DNA of 64,000 nucleotides from an uncultured Pelagibacteraceae bacterium (GCA_902618205.1 CACMZL010000001.1:1-64000); one strand, 5' to 3'. Shown: positions 1 to 10,293, numbered from the stretch's first letter. The notes: generated from the sequence alone by a model not told the origin. A program made the numbers and translations.

Positions 1-1487
1 TGCTTATTGCAATATTTTCTTTGTTTATATTTTCATTTGCACTTGAAAAATATTTCGATAAAAAAATAACTACAGCAGTAAATAATTCATACGAAATTGC
101 TAAAAATTATGTTGATGAAAAAAGAAATAAAATTGAATCTGAAATTATTTTAATAGCATATGATTTGAATAAATATCACAATGTATATAAAAATGATCCA
201 AGTAGATTTAATGCTTTTTTAAATACTCAAAACTTAATTAGAGATATAGATCAACTATATTTAATAGACAAAGATGGAAATTTGATAGTTTCAGCAAACA
301 ACTCTAATTATATTAAGATTGAAGAACAGGCTATTAAAATGGTTAGATCTGATGATCGCCCTTTGAAGATTATTAATGCACCTGAAAATAGATCTGCTGC
401 TGTTATAAGATTGCAAAATTTTGATAATACATTTTTATATGTTGTAAAAAAACTAGATAAAAATATATCTAATTACTTAATTGAGTCTGAAGAAGCTGTA
501 AATTTTTATTATACTGTAGAAAATCAAAGTTTAGGTATTAGGATTTCTTTTGCTATTATTTATATTTCACTTGTTACACTACTGTTATTTTTATCTATAT
601 CAATTGCAATAAGATTCTCTTCTAGATTCTTTATATCAATAAATAATTTGATAACTGCCTCTGAAAAAATAGGAAAAGGAAATTTAGATACTAAAGTTCC
701 TGAACTTAAAGCGGATAGAGAAATGGAACTATTAAATAAAAATTTTAACTCAATGATAGATAAATTAAAAAATCAGCAAGATAAATTGTTATCTAATGAA
801 AGACATGAGGCTTGGGAAACAGTTGCAAGAAAAATGGCTCATGAAATAAAAAATCCTTTAACTCCGATACAATTAACTATTGATAATCTTAACTCTAAAT
901 ATTTGCCTGATTTAAATGATAAAAAAAAAATTAAATTTCAAGAAAATTTAAAAACTATTCTGAAACAAATTAATCAAATAGAGAAACTAGTTAACGAATT
1001 TTCTGATTTTGCCAGAATGCCAAAACCTCATATTAAAAAGAATGATTTAATAAAAGTTCTAGACGAAAATATTAATTTGTTAAAAAAAATTGATGAATCT
1101 ATAAATATTAAAATTGACAACAAAATTGCAAAAAAAATTATAATAAATTTTGATTATGAACAATTTAGTAGACTTTTTTTCAACTTAATTAAAAATTCCA
1201 TAGAGAGTATTCAGCAAAATGTTAAAAAAACCAATAAATTATTGAAGAATATTAATATAGAAATAAATCAGAGAAGAGACTATATAACTGTTAACTTAAG
1301 TGATACAGGCGAAGGTTTTAAAGATAAAAAAACAAAAGATATTATTAAACCTTATTATACAACAAAAGAAAAAGGAACTGGTTTAGGCTTATCAATAGTA
1401 GATAAAATTATAAATGACCACAATGGATCAATTAAATTTTTAAATACAAATAATGGAGCTAAAGTTCAGATCATTATACCAAAGTAG
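1..1487 (+). CDS. ntrY: Nitrogen regulation-type sensor histidine kinase NtrY (5' end outside window)
   Basis: Membrane sensor kinase expected to phosphorylate the response regulator encoded 3 bases downstream. The frame is open to the left edge (codons run back to base 3), so the N-terminus lies upstream; a TTG at 21 is only the first start-like codon inside the window. Numbered from that TTG, a membrane segment lies near residues 170-200, followed by a HAMP-like linker and a HisKA domain with the phospho-acceptor His in AHEIKNPLTP (about residue 274). The C-terminal HATPase has N-box (NLIKNS), DTGEGF and GTGLGLSIV motifs. The visible periplasmic part has no recognised ligand motif. Domain order and pairing with an NtrX-type regulator support NtrY over a generic kinase. 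Confidence 0.93.
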   Translation, partial: LIAIFSLFIFSFALEKYFDKKITTAVNNSYEIAKNYVDEKRNKIESEIILIAYDLNKYHNVYKNDPSRFNAFLNTQNLIRDIDQLYLIDKDGNLIVSANNSNYIKIEEQAIKMVRSDDRPLKIINAPENRSAAVIRLQNFDNTFLYVVKKLDKNISNYLIESEEAVNFYYTVENQSLGIRISFAIIYISLVTLLLFLSISIAIRFSSRFFISINNLITASEKIGKGNLDTKVPELKADREMELLNKNFNSMIDKLKNQQDKLLSNERHEAWETVARKMAHEIKNPLTPIQLTIDNLNSKYLPDLNDKKKIKFQENLKTILKQINQIEKLVNEFSDFARMPKPHIKKNDLIKVLDENINLLKKIDESINIKIDNKIAKKIIINFDYEQFSRLFFNLIKNSIESIQQNVKKTNKLLKNINIEINQRRDYITVNLSDTGEGFKDKKTKDIIKPYYTTKEKGTGLGLSIVDKIINDHNGSIKFLNTNNGAKVQIIIPK

Positions 1488-1490
1488 TTC

Positions 1491-2846
1491 ATGGCGACAG
1501 AAATATTAATCATAGATGATAACTCAGATATAAGAAATATTCTTAATGAGTTAATCCAAGATGCTGGATATAGAACACGCTTAGCAGCCAATTTTAATCA
1601 AGGGTTATCTGAAATAGATAAAAAATTACCTGATGTAGCAATTATTGACGTTAAATTAGATAAAGGTGATAATGACGGTATTCAGTTGCTTGAGCATATT
1701 AAAACAAAAAATACTGATATACCAGTTATTATAATTTCTGGTCATGGTAATATTGAAATGGCTATAAATTCATTAAGATCAGGTGCGTTCGAATTTATAC
1801 AAAAGCCTTTTGATAAAGAAAGGTTATTAAACTTTGTAAAAAGAGCCGTTGAAAATCTTAATTTAAAAAAAGAAAATAAATCTTTATCAAGTAAATTATT
1901 TCACTCATTTGAAATAATTGGAAAAAGTGGAAATATTATTTCTATTAAAGATCAAATTCAAAAGCTATCTCAATCAGAAAGTAGAGTTTTCATTAGTGGG
2001 CCCACTGGTTCTGGAAAAGAATTAGTATCAAGAAAAATTTATAAAAACTCAAAAAGATCAAAAGGTCCTTTCATAATAATTAATGGCGCTTTACTAGATT
2101 CAAAAAAATATGAATTAGAATTATTTGGTGAAGAGAAAGAAGATGGCTCAATAATTTATGGAGCATTAGAAAAAGCATCAGGTGGTGTTTTATTAATTGA
2201 TGAAGTAACCGAAATTCCACTAGAGACTCAATCTAAAATATTGAGAGTAGTGATAGATCAAAAATTTAAAAGAATTAATAGCAATCATGATATTAAAGTT
2301 GATGTGAGAATTATCTGTGCATCAAGTAAAAATGTTAATATTGAAATTAAAAATGGTAACTTTAGAGAAGACTTATTTCACAGATTGAATGTCTTTAATA
2401 TTGAGATACAACCTTTAAACAAAAGAATTGAAGATATACCATTACTTGTAGAATATTTTATTGAAAATATTTGTAATACTTACAACTATAAAAAATTTAA
2501 AATTAAAGATGATAATTATCTTTTAAATTATGATTGGCCCGGAAATGTTAGAGAATTGCGTAATCTTATTGAGAGGATTGCTATTCTTTCGCCAGGTAAT
2601 GATGAAGAAAAAATACTAAATATTATTAAGGAATCATTATCTAAATCTGAAAATGAAACTTTTTCTGTTGCTGAAAATTTATCTGTACCATTAAGAGTAG
2701 CCAGAGAAAATTTTGAAAAAGAATATTTAATTTCACAAATAAAAAAATTTGGAGGAAATATTTCTAAAACAGCAAAATTTGTCGGAATGGAAAGATCTGC
2801 ACTTCATAGAAAATTAAAATTATTAGGTGTTAAGGATTTAAATTAA
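1491..2846 (+). CDS. ntrX: NtrX-type response regulator (receiver, AAA+, Fis HTH)
   Basis: Partner of the upstream NtrY. The order is a receiver domain (about 1-120, acidic pocket IIDDNSD and phospho-acceptor IIDVKLD), an AAA+ domain (about 140-370, Walker A GPTGSGKE, Walker B GGVLLIDEV, sensor motif NVRELRNL) and a Fis-type helix-turn-helix at the C-terminus (GGNISKTAKFVGMERSALHRKL). At the place where sigma-54 activators carry GAFTGA, this protein reads EDGSII, so it probably does not remodel sigma-54 holoenzyme; alphaproteobacterial NtrX proteins commonly lack the loop. It likely acts as a sigma-70-dependent regulator of nitrogen or redox/envelope genes; targets cannot be told from the window. 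Starts 3 bases after ntrY and abuts trkA. Confidence 0.93.
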   Translation: MATEILIIDDNSDIRNILNELIQDAGYRTRLAANFNQGLSEIDKKLPDVAIIDVKLDKGDNDGIQLLEHIKTKNTDIPVIIISGHGNIEMAINSLRSGAFEFIQKPFDKERLLNFVKRAVENLNLKKENKSLSSKLFHSFEIIGKSGNIISIKDQIQKLSQSESRVFISGPTGSGKELVSRKIYKNSKRSKGPFIIINGALLDSKKYELELFGEEKEDGSIIYGALEKASGGVLLIDEVTEIPLETQSKILRVVIDQKFKRINSNHDIKVDVRIICASSKNVNIEIKNGNFREDLFHRLNVFNIEIQPLNKRIEDIPLLVEYFIENICNTYNYKKFKIKDDNYLLNYDWPGNVRELRNLIERIAILSPGNDEEKILNIIKESLSKSENETFSVAENLSVPLRVARENFEKEYLISQIKKFGGNISKTAKFVGMERSALHRKLKLLGVKDLN

Positions 2847-4219
2847 TGAATATAATAATTTGTGGAGCTGGTAGAGTAGGTTTTACTATAGCAAAGTTGT
2901 TAACTGAACAAAATCATTCAATTACAGTGATTGATCAATCTAGTGAAGATATTCAAAAAATTAATGAGTCTCTAGATGTGAAAGCTATTGTTGGAAAAGC
3001 TACTTCTCCTGAAATCTTAGATCGAGCAAATACTTCTGAAGCAGATATGTTAATAGCAGTTACAAGAAATGATGAAATAAATATGCTTATTTGTCAAATT
3101 GCCTATTCATTATTTAAAGTACCAAAAAAAATTGCCAGAATAAGATCACAAGAATATTTAGATCCAAAATTTTCAAAGTTATTCAATAAAGAAAATCTAC
3201 CAATAGATTATGTCATTTCTCCTGAATTGGAAATAGCAAAGTCTTTACAGAGGAAATTAGAAGCACCTGGTGCTTTAGATAATGTACCTTTTGCAGAAAA
3301 TAAAATTAGATTATTAGAAATTTTAATTAATGAAAAATGTCCGATACACCAAATAAAATTAAAGGAATTAACAAATAAATTTCCAAATTTAAATGCTTAT
3401 ATATTGGGAGTTATAAGAGAAGAAAGTTTTAAAATTTTAAAAAAAGATGACAAACTTCAACATAATGATAAGGCATATGTAATTGTTAACTCTAATCAAA
3501 TGAAAGAAACTTTAAGAGTTTTTGGTCATAATGAAAAAATTGCAAATAAAATACTCATAATTGGTGGAGGAAATATTGGTTTTAATCTTGCATCAAATAT
3601 AGAAAAAAATTTTGAAGAAGCTAGAGTAAAAATTATTGAGAAAGATAAAATTAGAGCAGAATTTATTGCTAATTATTTAAATGACACAATAGTTATTAAT
3701 GGAAATGGTTTAGATGAAGATGTATTAAATGAAGCTAATTTAGAAGAAGTTGAAACTGTATTGGCCTTAACAAATGATGATGAAGATAATCTTATGGTAA
3801 GTGTCCTTGTAGAAAAATTCTCAAAAAACAAAAGAACTATGGCTCTAGTAAACAAACCGAATTATTCTTTACTTCAATCATCTTTAAAAATTGATGATTT
3901 AATAGATCCCAGAATGAGTACAGTTTCGAGTATATTAAAACACGTACATAAAGGTACGATCGAAAATGCTTATACTATTTTAAATGGTGAGTATGAAGTT
4001 ATTGAGGCTGACATTATAGAAACTTCAGAATTAATTAATAAAGAACTAAAAAATGCCGATTTACCAGATGAAATTCGTGTTGGTGCAGTTTTAAGAGATG
4101 ATAAATTTATACTTCCTTCGTCTAAATATATTTTTCAAAAAGATGACACAGTTGTCCTGTTGGCAAAGAGAGATCAATTACCTCTTGTTGAAAATTTATT
4201 TAGAATTAGCTCAATTTAA
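2846..4219 (+). CDS. trkA: Trk potassium uptake NAD-binding protein TrkA
   Basis: Cytoplasmic gating subunit of the Trk K+ transporter. Two tandem RCK units are visible: the first Rossmann motif GAGRVGFTIAKLL at the N-terminus and the second GGGNIGFNLASNI near residue 236. Each is followed by an RCK_C-like segment (about 130-215 and 370-457). Length, 457 residues, matches full TrkA. The ATG overlaps the TAA of ntrX by one base (TAATG), and trkH follows after 3 bases, so ntrYX-trkAH is read as one unit, an arrangement known in alphaproteobacteria. Confidence 0.95.
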   Translation: MNIIICGAGRVGFTIAKLLTEQNHSITVIDQSSEDIQKINESLDVKAIVGKATSPEILDRANTSEADMLIAVTRNDEINMLICQIAYSLFKVPKKIARIRSQEYLDPKFSKLFNKENLPIDYVISPELEIAKSLQRKLEAPGALDNVPFAENKIRLLEILINEKCPIHQIKLKELTNKFPNLNAYILGVIREESFKILKKDDKLQHNDKAYVIVNSNQMKETLRVFGHNEKIANKILIIGGGNIGFNLASNIEKNFEEARVKIIEKDKIRAEFIANYLNDTIVINGNGLDEDVLNEANLEEVETVLALTNDDEDNLMVSVLVEKFSKNKRTMALVNKPNYSLLQSSLKIDDLIDPRMSTVSSILKHVHKGTIENAYTILNGEYEVIEADIIETSELINKELKNADLPDEIRVGAVLRDDKFILPSSKYIFQKDDTVVLLAKRDQLPLVENLFRISSI

Positions 4220-4222
4220 TAG

Positions 4223-5632
4223 ATGAATATATTTGGTCTAAAATACTTTGGTATTTTTTTTTTAATTATAAGTTTTTTTTCTTTTTTTAATATAATTTAT
4301 TCTTACTATTTTGATCTTTTAAAACACCTTAGTAATTATATTTTCACATTTTCAATTACTCTTATAATTGGGTTATTCCTTATTCTATTTAAAAAATACA
4401 AGTATGAAAAAATTAATTTATTTGAAAGAATTCTAATAGTTTTAATAGGGTATTTAATTTTACCTGTGGTAATATCAATTCCTTATATTCTTGGCCTAGA
4501 TAACATTGGTATGATTAATTGCTATTTCGAGGCTATTTCTGGATTTACTTCTACTGGTTTTACGATATTTAAAGACTTGGAGCAATTAGATCAAACTTTG
4601 ATTTTATGGAGATCAAGCTCTCAATGGATAGGCGGATTATATTTTTTATTTTCAATATTATTACTCATTGACCTTTTTGATGAAAACCTAAAAAGATCTT
4701 TAACTAATTATATCTCTTTAAATTCATCCGAAATATTTAAGCAGGTATTTAAAATAATAATAATTTATTTATCTATGACTGTTCTTATATTTATATTGCT
4801 AAAATTAGTTAACATAAGATCCTATGATGCTTATAACTACTCGCTTACAATAATATCATCTGGAGGTTTTTTGCCAAATGATAATTTTGATATGACTTTT
4901 TCAACAGATATAAGTAAAATTATTCTGTGCATATCAATGCTATTTTCATTTTTTAGCCTTTTTTTTATATTTAATTTAATTTTTTTTAAAAGAAAAAATA
5001 TTAATTATTTGAGTGAAGATATTAATATATTGATTTACCTTTTAATTGTAATTTCTCTATCATTTATATTTTTTAATTATGATAATAATTTTCTAAAAGT
5101 ATTAGTTTCTATCTGTAGCAGTGTATCTAATATAGGAATTTCGCTCGAGAATAATCCTAAAAATCTTGTTTTCTTATTTCTTTTACTTGTAATTTTAGGA
5201 GGATCATTTTTCTCAACTAGTTCTGGTTTGAGGGTTATAAAAGTAATAACATTAATTAAATTTTCTGTTAATAACTTGTTATCCCACTCTAAACCTAATC
5301 AAATCTATTCTAATAAATTATCTTTAAATAAAATAAGTGCCGATATAAGTGATATTAATAAATATTTTTTAATGATTATAATTTTTATAATTTCTCTTTT
5401 TACCATATCTATATTATTGACCATTTCTAATTTAGACTTTGAAACTTCATTTAAATTAGGTATTTTGACAATTATGAATACTGTTAATTCTGAAATGTAT
5501 AATTTAAGTGATCTTAATTTTTATAATTTTAATCTTTATAGTAAAATTTCTTTAATTATTTTTATGATAATAGGTAGAATTGAACTATTATCAGTCATAA
5601 TTTTATTAAAAAAATTTCTTTTCAAAAATTAA
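4223..5632 (+). CDS. trkH: Trk potassium transporter membrane subunit TrkH
   Basis: K+-conducting membrane subunit that works with the adjacent TrkA. The 469-residue protein is almost entirely hydrophobic with about ten or more membrane segments. The P-loop filter sequences of the TrkH/KtrB family are visible, clearest in SGFTSTGFTIF near residue 110; later loops (SSGGFLP, and SNIGISLE) fit the remaining repeats but are less canonical. Start ATG three bases after trkA stop. Very Phe/Ile-rich, as expected for a membrane protein in an AT-rich genome. Confidence 0.93.
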   Translation: MNIFGLKYFGIFFLIISFFSFFNIIYSYYFDLLKHLSNYIFTFSITLIIGLFLILFKKYKYEKINLFERILIVLIGYLILPVVISIPYILGLDNIGMINCYFEAISGFTSTGFTIFKDLEQLDQTLILWRSSSQWIGGLYFLFSILLLIDLFDENLKRSLTNYISLNSSEIFKQVFKIIIIYLSMTVLIFILLKLVNIRSYDAYNYSLTIISSGGFLPNDNFDMTFSTDISKIILCISMLFSFFSLFFIFNLIFFKRKNINYLSEDINILIYLLIVISLSFIFFNYDNNFLKVLVSICSSVSNIGISLENNPKNLVFLFLLLVILGGSFFSTSSGLRVIKVITLIKFSVNNLLSHSKPNQIYSNKLSLNKISADISDINKYFLMIIIFIISLFTISILLTISNLDFETSFKLGILTIMNTVNSEMYNLSDLNFYNFNLYSKISLIIFMIIGRIELLSVIILLKKFLFKN

Positions 5633-5655
5633 TTTAGTATTATAAAGCAGTTGTT

Positions 5656-5732
5656 GCGCTCTTAGCTCAGCTGGATAGAGCAACGGTTTTCTAAACCGTA
5701 GGTCGAAGGTTCGAATCCTTCAGAGCGCGCCA
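5656..5732 (+). tRNA. tRNA-Arg (anticodon TCT)
   Basis: Full cloverleaf: acceptor GCGCTCT paired with AGAGCGC, D arm GCTC/GAGC, anticodon stem ACGGT/ACCGT around loop TTTCTAA (anticodon TCT, reads AGA/AGG), variable AGGTC, T arm GAAGG-TTCGAAT-CCTTC, discriminator G and encoded CCA. Arg AGA is the main arginine codon in this AT-rich genome. Confidence 0.97.
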
Positions 5733-5805
5733 ATATCCAAATAAGGCATAAATTTTGCGATATATTTAATATTGATGCGTTTCTTTGTTTCTGCTTTACT
5801 TGGTA

Positions 5806-5843
5806 AATTCAAAAATTAATTTGAATTATTTGTTAACAAATAA
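5806..5843. promoter_or_regulatory. Two adjoining inverted repeats upstream of aapJ
   Basis: AATTCAAA (5806-5813) is repeated inverted as TTTGAATT (5820-5827), and this runs directly into the perfect 18-base palindrome TTATTTGTTAACAAATAA (5826-5843). Both lie within 60 bases of the aapJ ATG and just before its ribosome binding site (AAGAGGAA near 5850). They could be operators for a dimeric repressor or a leader structure; the regulator is unknown. Confidence 0.45.
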
Positions 5844-5863
5844 ATAAACAAGAGGAATAAATA

Positions 5864-6904
5864 ATGTTTAAATTAGTAAAACGATTGACTTCAGTTGTTG
5901 CTATGTTTGCTGTTCTATTCACTTTTACAACAGAAACTATGGCTGCAAAAAAGTCAAAAACTCTTAAAAACACTCAGAAAAAAGGTTTTGTGAGATGTGG
6001 TGTTTCACAAGGTCTGCCAGGATTTTCTAATGCAGATGCTGCGGGAAACTGGACCGGTGTTGACGTTGATGTATGTAGAGCAGTAGCTGCTGCAGTATTA
6101 GGTGATGCAAGTAAAGTTAAATTTACTCCACTAAGTGCTAAAGAAAGATTCACTGCATTAACATCTAACGAGATAGATATTCTATCTAGAAATACTACTT
6201 GGACTCTTTCAAGGGATGCGGATATCGGGCTTACTTTCGTAGGAGTAAACTTCTATGACGGTCAAGGTTTTATGGTTAGAAAAAATTCAGGTATTTCATC
6301 AGTTAATGATTTTAAAGCTGGTGTTTCTGCATGTACTAACCTTGGAACTACAACGGAGCTTAATATGAGAGATTTCTTTAATTCAAAAGGAATTAAATAT
6401 GAGCCAGTCACTTTTGAAAAAGCTGACGAAGTTGTAGCTGCATATGATGCTGGTAGATGTGATACATATACTACAGATAAATCTGGTTTAGCTGCTCAAA
6501 GAATTAAATTGAGCAACCCAGATGACCACATGGTATTACCTGAAACTATTTCAAAAGAGCCATTAGGCCCAGTTGTTAGACAAGGTGATTCTGTTTGGGA
6601 AGATATCGTAAGATGGTCACTAAACACTATGATTGAAGCTGAAGAGTATGGCGTAACATCAGCAAATGCTGATTCTATGAAAACTTCAGATAATCCAGCT
6701 GTAAAAAGATTAGTTGGTGCTGAAGGTGAATTAGGTGCTGCTCTAGGTTTAGATAATGAGTGGAGCTTAAGAATTATCAAACAAGTTGGTAACTACGGTG
6801 AAAGCTATAAAAGAAACATAGCTGATACTGGAATTCTACCTGATAGAGGTCCAAATGAGTTATGGACAAAAGGTGGAATACTATACGTACCACCAGCAAG
6901 ATAA
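5864..6904 (+). CDS. aapJ: General L-amino acid ABC transporter substrate-binding protein AapJ
   Basis: Periplasmic binding protein that delivers amino acids to the AapQMP permease encoded downstream. The 346 residues begin with a Sec signal peptide (basic MFKLVKR, hydrophobic core, cleavage after ETMAA). They continue with the SBP_bac_3 fold: RCGVSQGLPGFS at the start of lobe 1, VDVDVCRAVAAAVLGD, the ligand-contact region SRNTTWTLSRD, and the hinge DTYTTDKSGLAA. Length and motifs match AapJ/BztA rather than short SBP_bac_3 proteins. The ATG has a good Shine-Dalgarno (AGAGGAA). A terminator follows immediately, which fits high expression of the binding protein with partial read-through to the permease. 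Confidence 0.94.
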   Translation: MFKLVKRLTSVVAMFAVLFTFTTETMAAKKSKTLKNTQKKGFVRCGVSQGLPGFSNADAAGNWTGVDVDVCRAVAAAVLGDASKVKFTPLSAKERFTALTSNEIDILSRNTTWTLSRDADIGLTFVGVNFYDGQGFMVRKNSGISSVNDFKAGVSACTNLGTTTELNMRDFFNSKGIKYEPVTFEKADEVVAAYDAGRCDTYTTDKSGLAAQRIKLSNPDDHMVLPETISKEPLGPVVRQGDSVWEDIVRWSLNTMIEAEEYGVTSANADSMKTSDNPAVKRLVGAEGELGAALGLDNEWSLRIIKQVGNYGESYKRNIADTGILPDRGPNELWTKGGILYVPPAR

Positions 6905-6926
6905 TTCTTTTCAAAAGAATATAAAG

Positions 6927-6955
6927 AGGGCTAGATTTTTCTAGCCCTTTTTTTT
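6927..6955 (+). terminator. Rho-independent terminator/attenuator between aapJ and aapQ
   Basis: Stem AGGGCTAG (6927-6934) pairs with CTAGCCCT (6941-6948) around a 6-base loop and is followed by a T run. It lies between the binding protein and permease genes, a usual place for limiting downstream expression. Confidence 0.85.
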
Positions 6956-6971
6956 ATAAACCATACTAACA

Positions 6972-8117
6972 GTGAATTTTAAGAAAATATTACCCCAGTT
7001 ACTTACTCTAGTTGTTGTCATCCTAGTATTTGGTTTCTTTTCATATAACGCTCAAGTCAATATGGAAAATAGGGGTATCACATTTGGTTATGGATTTTTG
7101 TCTCAAGAGTCTTCATTTGACGTACAGTTTTCTCTTATAGAATATGATGGCTCACATTCTTATTTTAGAGCGTATCTTGTTGGTTTATTAAACACTATTT
7201 TAGTATCAGTTATTGGAATTATTTTTGCGACGATAATAGGAGTTGTTGTTGGTATATCTAGATTATCAAGTAATTATCTTATTGAACGAACTGCAGCAAT
7301 TTATGTGGAATTTTTTAGAAATATTCCATTATTACTACAAATATTTTTTTGGTATTTCGCTGCATTAAGAGCATTACCTTTGCCAGAAAAAGCTGAACCA
7401 ATGTTTGGAGTTTTCTTCTTAACAATAAAAGGTTTTTTTGTTCCAGCATTTGTTTGGAATAATTTAGATATTTTTATTTATTCAGTAATTGCAGCAATAA
7501 TTGCAATTGTTTTTGTTAGAATTTACGCAAGAAAAAAGCAGGAAAATCAAGGTATTCAAACACCAGTTTTATCAATATCTATTGGTCTTTTAATTATTTT
7601 GCCATTGCTAAGTTTTTTTCTAGGCGGTGTAGATGCAACTGTAGAAATACCAGTTATTAAACAATTATCTCAAACGTCATTTACATATGAAGGTGGTCTA
7701 AAATTACCACCTGAATTAATTTCTTTAGCATTAGCTTTATCTTTGTATACAGCAACTTTTATAGCAGAATGTGTAAGAGCTGGAGTTCAAGGTGTTAGCA
7801 AAGGTCAAAAAGAAGCTGCAGCTTCAATTGGTTTAACTCCTAATCAAGTTCTGAAATTAGTTGTTATGCCACAAGCTTTGAGGATCATAATTCCTCCAAC
7901 AACTAATCAATATTTAAATTTAACTAAAAATTCATCACTTGCTGCTGCTATTGCGTATCCAGACCTAGTACTTGTTTTTGCAGGAACAGCTTTAATGCAA
8001 ACAGGAAGAGCAATAGAGATTGTTTCAATTACAATGTTAACTTATTTAACTTTAAGCATAACAATCTCAATATTTATGAATTGGTATAATAAAAAAATAG
8101 CTATTAAAGAAAAATAA
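6972..8117 (+). CDS. aapQ: General L-amino acid ABC transporter permease AapQ
   Basis: First inner-membrane subunit of the Aap importer. Starts at GTG (6972), 17 bases beyond the terminator; no upstream ATG is in frame. 381 residues, with a long family-typical insert between early membrane helices, and the HisM-type permease signature near the C-terminus: the EAA loop is EAAASIGLTPNQVLKLVVMP, preceded by the TATFIAECVRAG helix. It overlaps the ATG of aapM by one base, so the two permease genes are translationally coupled. Close homologue class: AapQ/BztB. Confidence 0.93.
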   Translation: MNFKKILPQLLTLVVVILVFGFFSYNAQVNMENRGITFGYGFLSQESSFDVQFSLIEYDGSHSYFRAYLVGLLNTILVSVIGIIFATIIGVVVGISRLSSNYLIERTAAIYVEFFRNIPLLLQIFFWYFAALRALPLPEKAEPMFGVFFLTIKGFFVPAFVWNNLDIFIYSVIAAIIAIVFVRIYARKKQENQGIQTPVLSISIGLLIILPLLSFFLGGVDATVEIPVIKQLSQTSFTYEGGLKLPPELISLALALSLYTATFIAECVRAGVQGVSKGQKEAAASIGLTPNQVLKLVVMPQALRIIIPPTTNQYLNLTKNSSLAAAIAYPDLVLVFAGTALMQTGRAIEIVSITMLTYLTLSITISIFMNWYNKKIAIKEK

Positions 8118-9559
8118 TGAATAAATTAAATTTTTTATCACCAGACAAAAATAATTTATACGCATATTTGTATTCAGGTATTAGTTTATTTTCTCTTAGT
8201 ATTTTATTAGTATTCTTGAACTCTTTTTTCAGTTTAGATTTAACTAGCTTTTTACCAGGAACAATAAGTTATTTTTTACCTTTAATTATAGGCTTCATTG
8301 GCTTGCATTTAATTAGAATTGAATATTCAGGCATAAAATTTTTAGACATTATTAATAAGAATATTAATACAAATAAATTTAATGCTCTTTTATCATTATT
8401 AATTATATTTGCTGTTATCAAATCGTTACCTCCATTGTTAAGTTGGTTTATAATTGATGCAAATTTTGCTGGTGATTCAAAAGACGCTTGCTCAGGATCT
8501 GGTGCGTGTTGGGCTTACATAAAAACTTGGTTTAATAGATTTATGTATGGCATGTATCCAAATGCAGAACAGTGGAGAATAAATTTATCATTTATCGCTC
8601 TTGCTTTTCTTGGTGGAGTAGGGTTTTTTGCAACAGAAAAGTTCAAAAAATATCTAACATTATATTATGTTGTTGTTTATCCAATCATTGCTTTTTTATT
8701 TATATTCTTTTTTATTTCTGGTGGCCCAATATTTTTTGATTTTTCATATGGAATTATTGCAGCGGTGATCTCTATTATAATAGGTTTCTTTATCCCATCG
8801 AAATTTAAAATGTATTATTTTTTAATAATACCGATCACAATATATATATTATTAAAGTATGTATTTTTTTACGAAGAACTAATTGAATTAGGAAAGATAC
8901 AAGCTTTCGAATGGGTTGAAACTGGAGCCTGGGGTGGATTATCACTAACTTTTATAGTTTCATTTTTCTGTTTAATATTCTGTTTTCCAGTAGGTTTATT
9001 CCTATCTTTAGGAAGAAGATCTGACCTACCAATAATTAAATATATTTCTATAGGATTTATAGAATTTTGGAGAGGAGTGCCTTTAATAACAGTTTTATTT
9101 ATGTCTTCTGTTATGTTTCCAATGTTTCTTCCGGAAGACATGTTTATTGATAAACTTGTAAGAGTTATAATTGCTATATCTTTATTTGAAGCTGCTTATG
9201 TAGCAGAAGTAATAAGAGGAGGTTTACAGGCTTTACCAAGAGGTCAATATGATGCTGCAAAATCTTTAGGAATGGGTTACTGGAAAATGCATATATTTGT
9301 TATTTTACCACAAGCCCTTAAATTAGTAATTCCTGGTATAGCAAATACATTTTTGGCACTTGTAAAAGATACACCATTAATATTTGTTGTTGGTCTCCTA
9401 GAAATTGTAGGAATGCTTAATCTTGCTAAAACAAATCCTGAATGGTTAGGTTTTGCAATGGAAGGCTATGTATTTGCTTCAATAGTATTTTTTATTATTT
9501 GCTATGCAATGAGTAAATATAGTTATAATTTAGAGCAAAAATATAAAACTGAGAGATAA
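8117..9559 (+). CDS. aapM: General L-amino acid ABC transporter permease AapM
   Basis: Second permease subunit, heterodimer partner of AapQ. 480 residues, longer than ordinary HisM permeases because of additional N-terminal membrane helices, as in AapM/BztC. The EAA loop is [21 protein letters not shown] with following [21 protein letters not shown], both characteristic of polar amino acid permeases; [15 protein letters not shown] is the conserved entry helix. One-base overlaps at both ends with aapQ and aapP. Confidence 0.93.
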   Translation: MNKLNFLSPDKNNLYAYLYSGISLFSLSILLVFLNSFFSLDLTSFLPGTISYFLPLIIGFIGLHLIRIEYSGIKFLDIINKNINTNKFNALLSLLIIFAVIKSLPPLLSWFIIDANFAGDSKDACSGSGACWAYIKTWFNRFMYGMYPNAEQWRINLSFIALAFLGGVGFFATEKFKKYLTLYYVVVYPIIAFLFIFFFISGGPIFFDFSYGIIAAVISIIIGFFIPSKFKMYYFLIIPITIYILLKYVFFYEELIELGKIQAFEWVETGAWGGLSLTFIVSFFCLIFCFPVGLFLSLGRRSDLPIIKYISIGFIEFWRGVPLITVLFMSSVMFPMFLPEDMFIDKLVRVIIAISLFEAAYVAEVIRGGLQALPRGQYDAAKSLGMGYWKMHIFVILPQALKLVIPGIANTFLALVKDTPLIFVVGLLEIVGMLNLAKTNPEWLGFAMEGYVFASIVFFIICYAMSKYSYNLEQKYKTER

Positions 9560-10293
9560 TGTCAGATAAAATAATTCAAATAAAAGAAATGAATAAATGG
9601 TTTGGAGATTTCCAAGTCTTAAAAAACATTAATTTAGACGTAGAGAAGAATAAAAAAATTGTTGTTTGTGGTCCGTCTGGTTCAGGTAAATCTACATTAA
9701 TTAGATGTATTAATAGACTTGAAGAACACCAGGAAGGATCAATTGTTGTTGATGGAACTGAATTAACTGAAGAGACAAAAAATATAGAACAAATAAGAGC
9801 TGAGGTTGGAATGGTATTTCAACAGTTTAATTTATTTCCTCATTTATCAATATTGGATAACTGTACATTGGCACCAATATGGGTAAAAAAAATGCCAAAA
9901 AAAGATGCAGAAGCATTAGCTTTAAAACATTTAGAAAAAGTTCAAATTGCTGATCAAGCATACAAATATCCTGGTCAATTATCTGGTGGTCAACAACAAA
10001 GATGTGCAATAGCGAGAGCGTTGTGTATGGAGCCAAAAATAATGCTTTTTGATGAGCCAACGTCAGCGTTAGATCCCGAAATGATTAAAGAAGTTTTAGA
10101 TGCAATGGTTAATTTAGCTAAGGCTGGTATGACTATGATTGTTGTGACACATGAAATGGGGTTTGCAAAAGAAGTTGCAGATGAAGTTATTTTTATGGAT
10201 GAAGGTATGATTGTAGAACAGGCAGAAACAAAAGAGTTTTTTGCTAACCCAAAAAGCGATAGAACAAAGCTTTTTTTGAGCCAAATATTATAA
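9559..10293 (+). CDS. aapP: General L-amino acid ABC transporter ATP-binding protein AapP
   Basis: Cytoplasmic ATPase driving AapQM. 244 residues with Walker [11 protein letters not shown]-loop [12 protein letters not shown], signature [15 protein letters not shown], Walker [15 protein letters not shown] and switch His in VVTHEMGF. These match the polar amino acid (HisP/GlnQ/AapP) subfamily. Last gene of the aapJQMP unit; no clear terminator follows in the 141-base gap before the XRE gene. Confidence 0.95.
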   Translation: MSDKIIQIKEMNKWFGDFQVLKNINLDVEKNKKIVVCGPSGSGKSTLIRCINRLEEHQEGSIVVDGTELTEETKNIEQIRAEVGMVFQQFNLFPHLSILDNCTLAPIWVKKMPKKDAEALALKHLEKVQIADQAYKYPGQLSGGQQQRCAIARALCMEPKIMLFDEPTSALDPEMIKEVLDAMVNLAKAGMTMIVVTHEMGFAKEVADEVIFMDEGMIVEQAETKEFFANPKSDRTKLFLSQIL

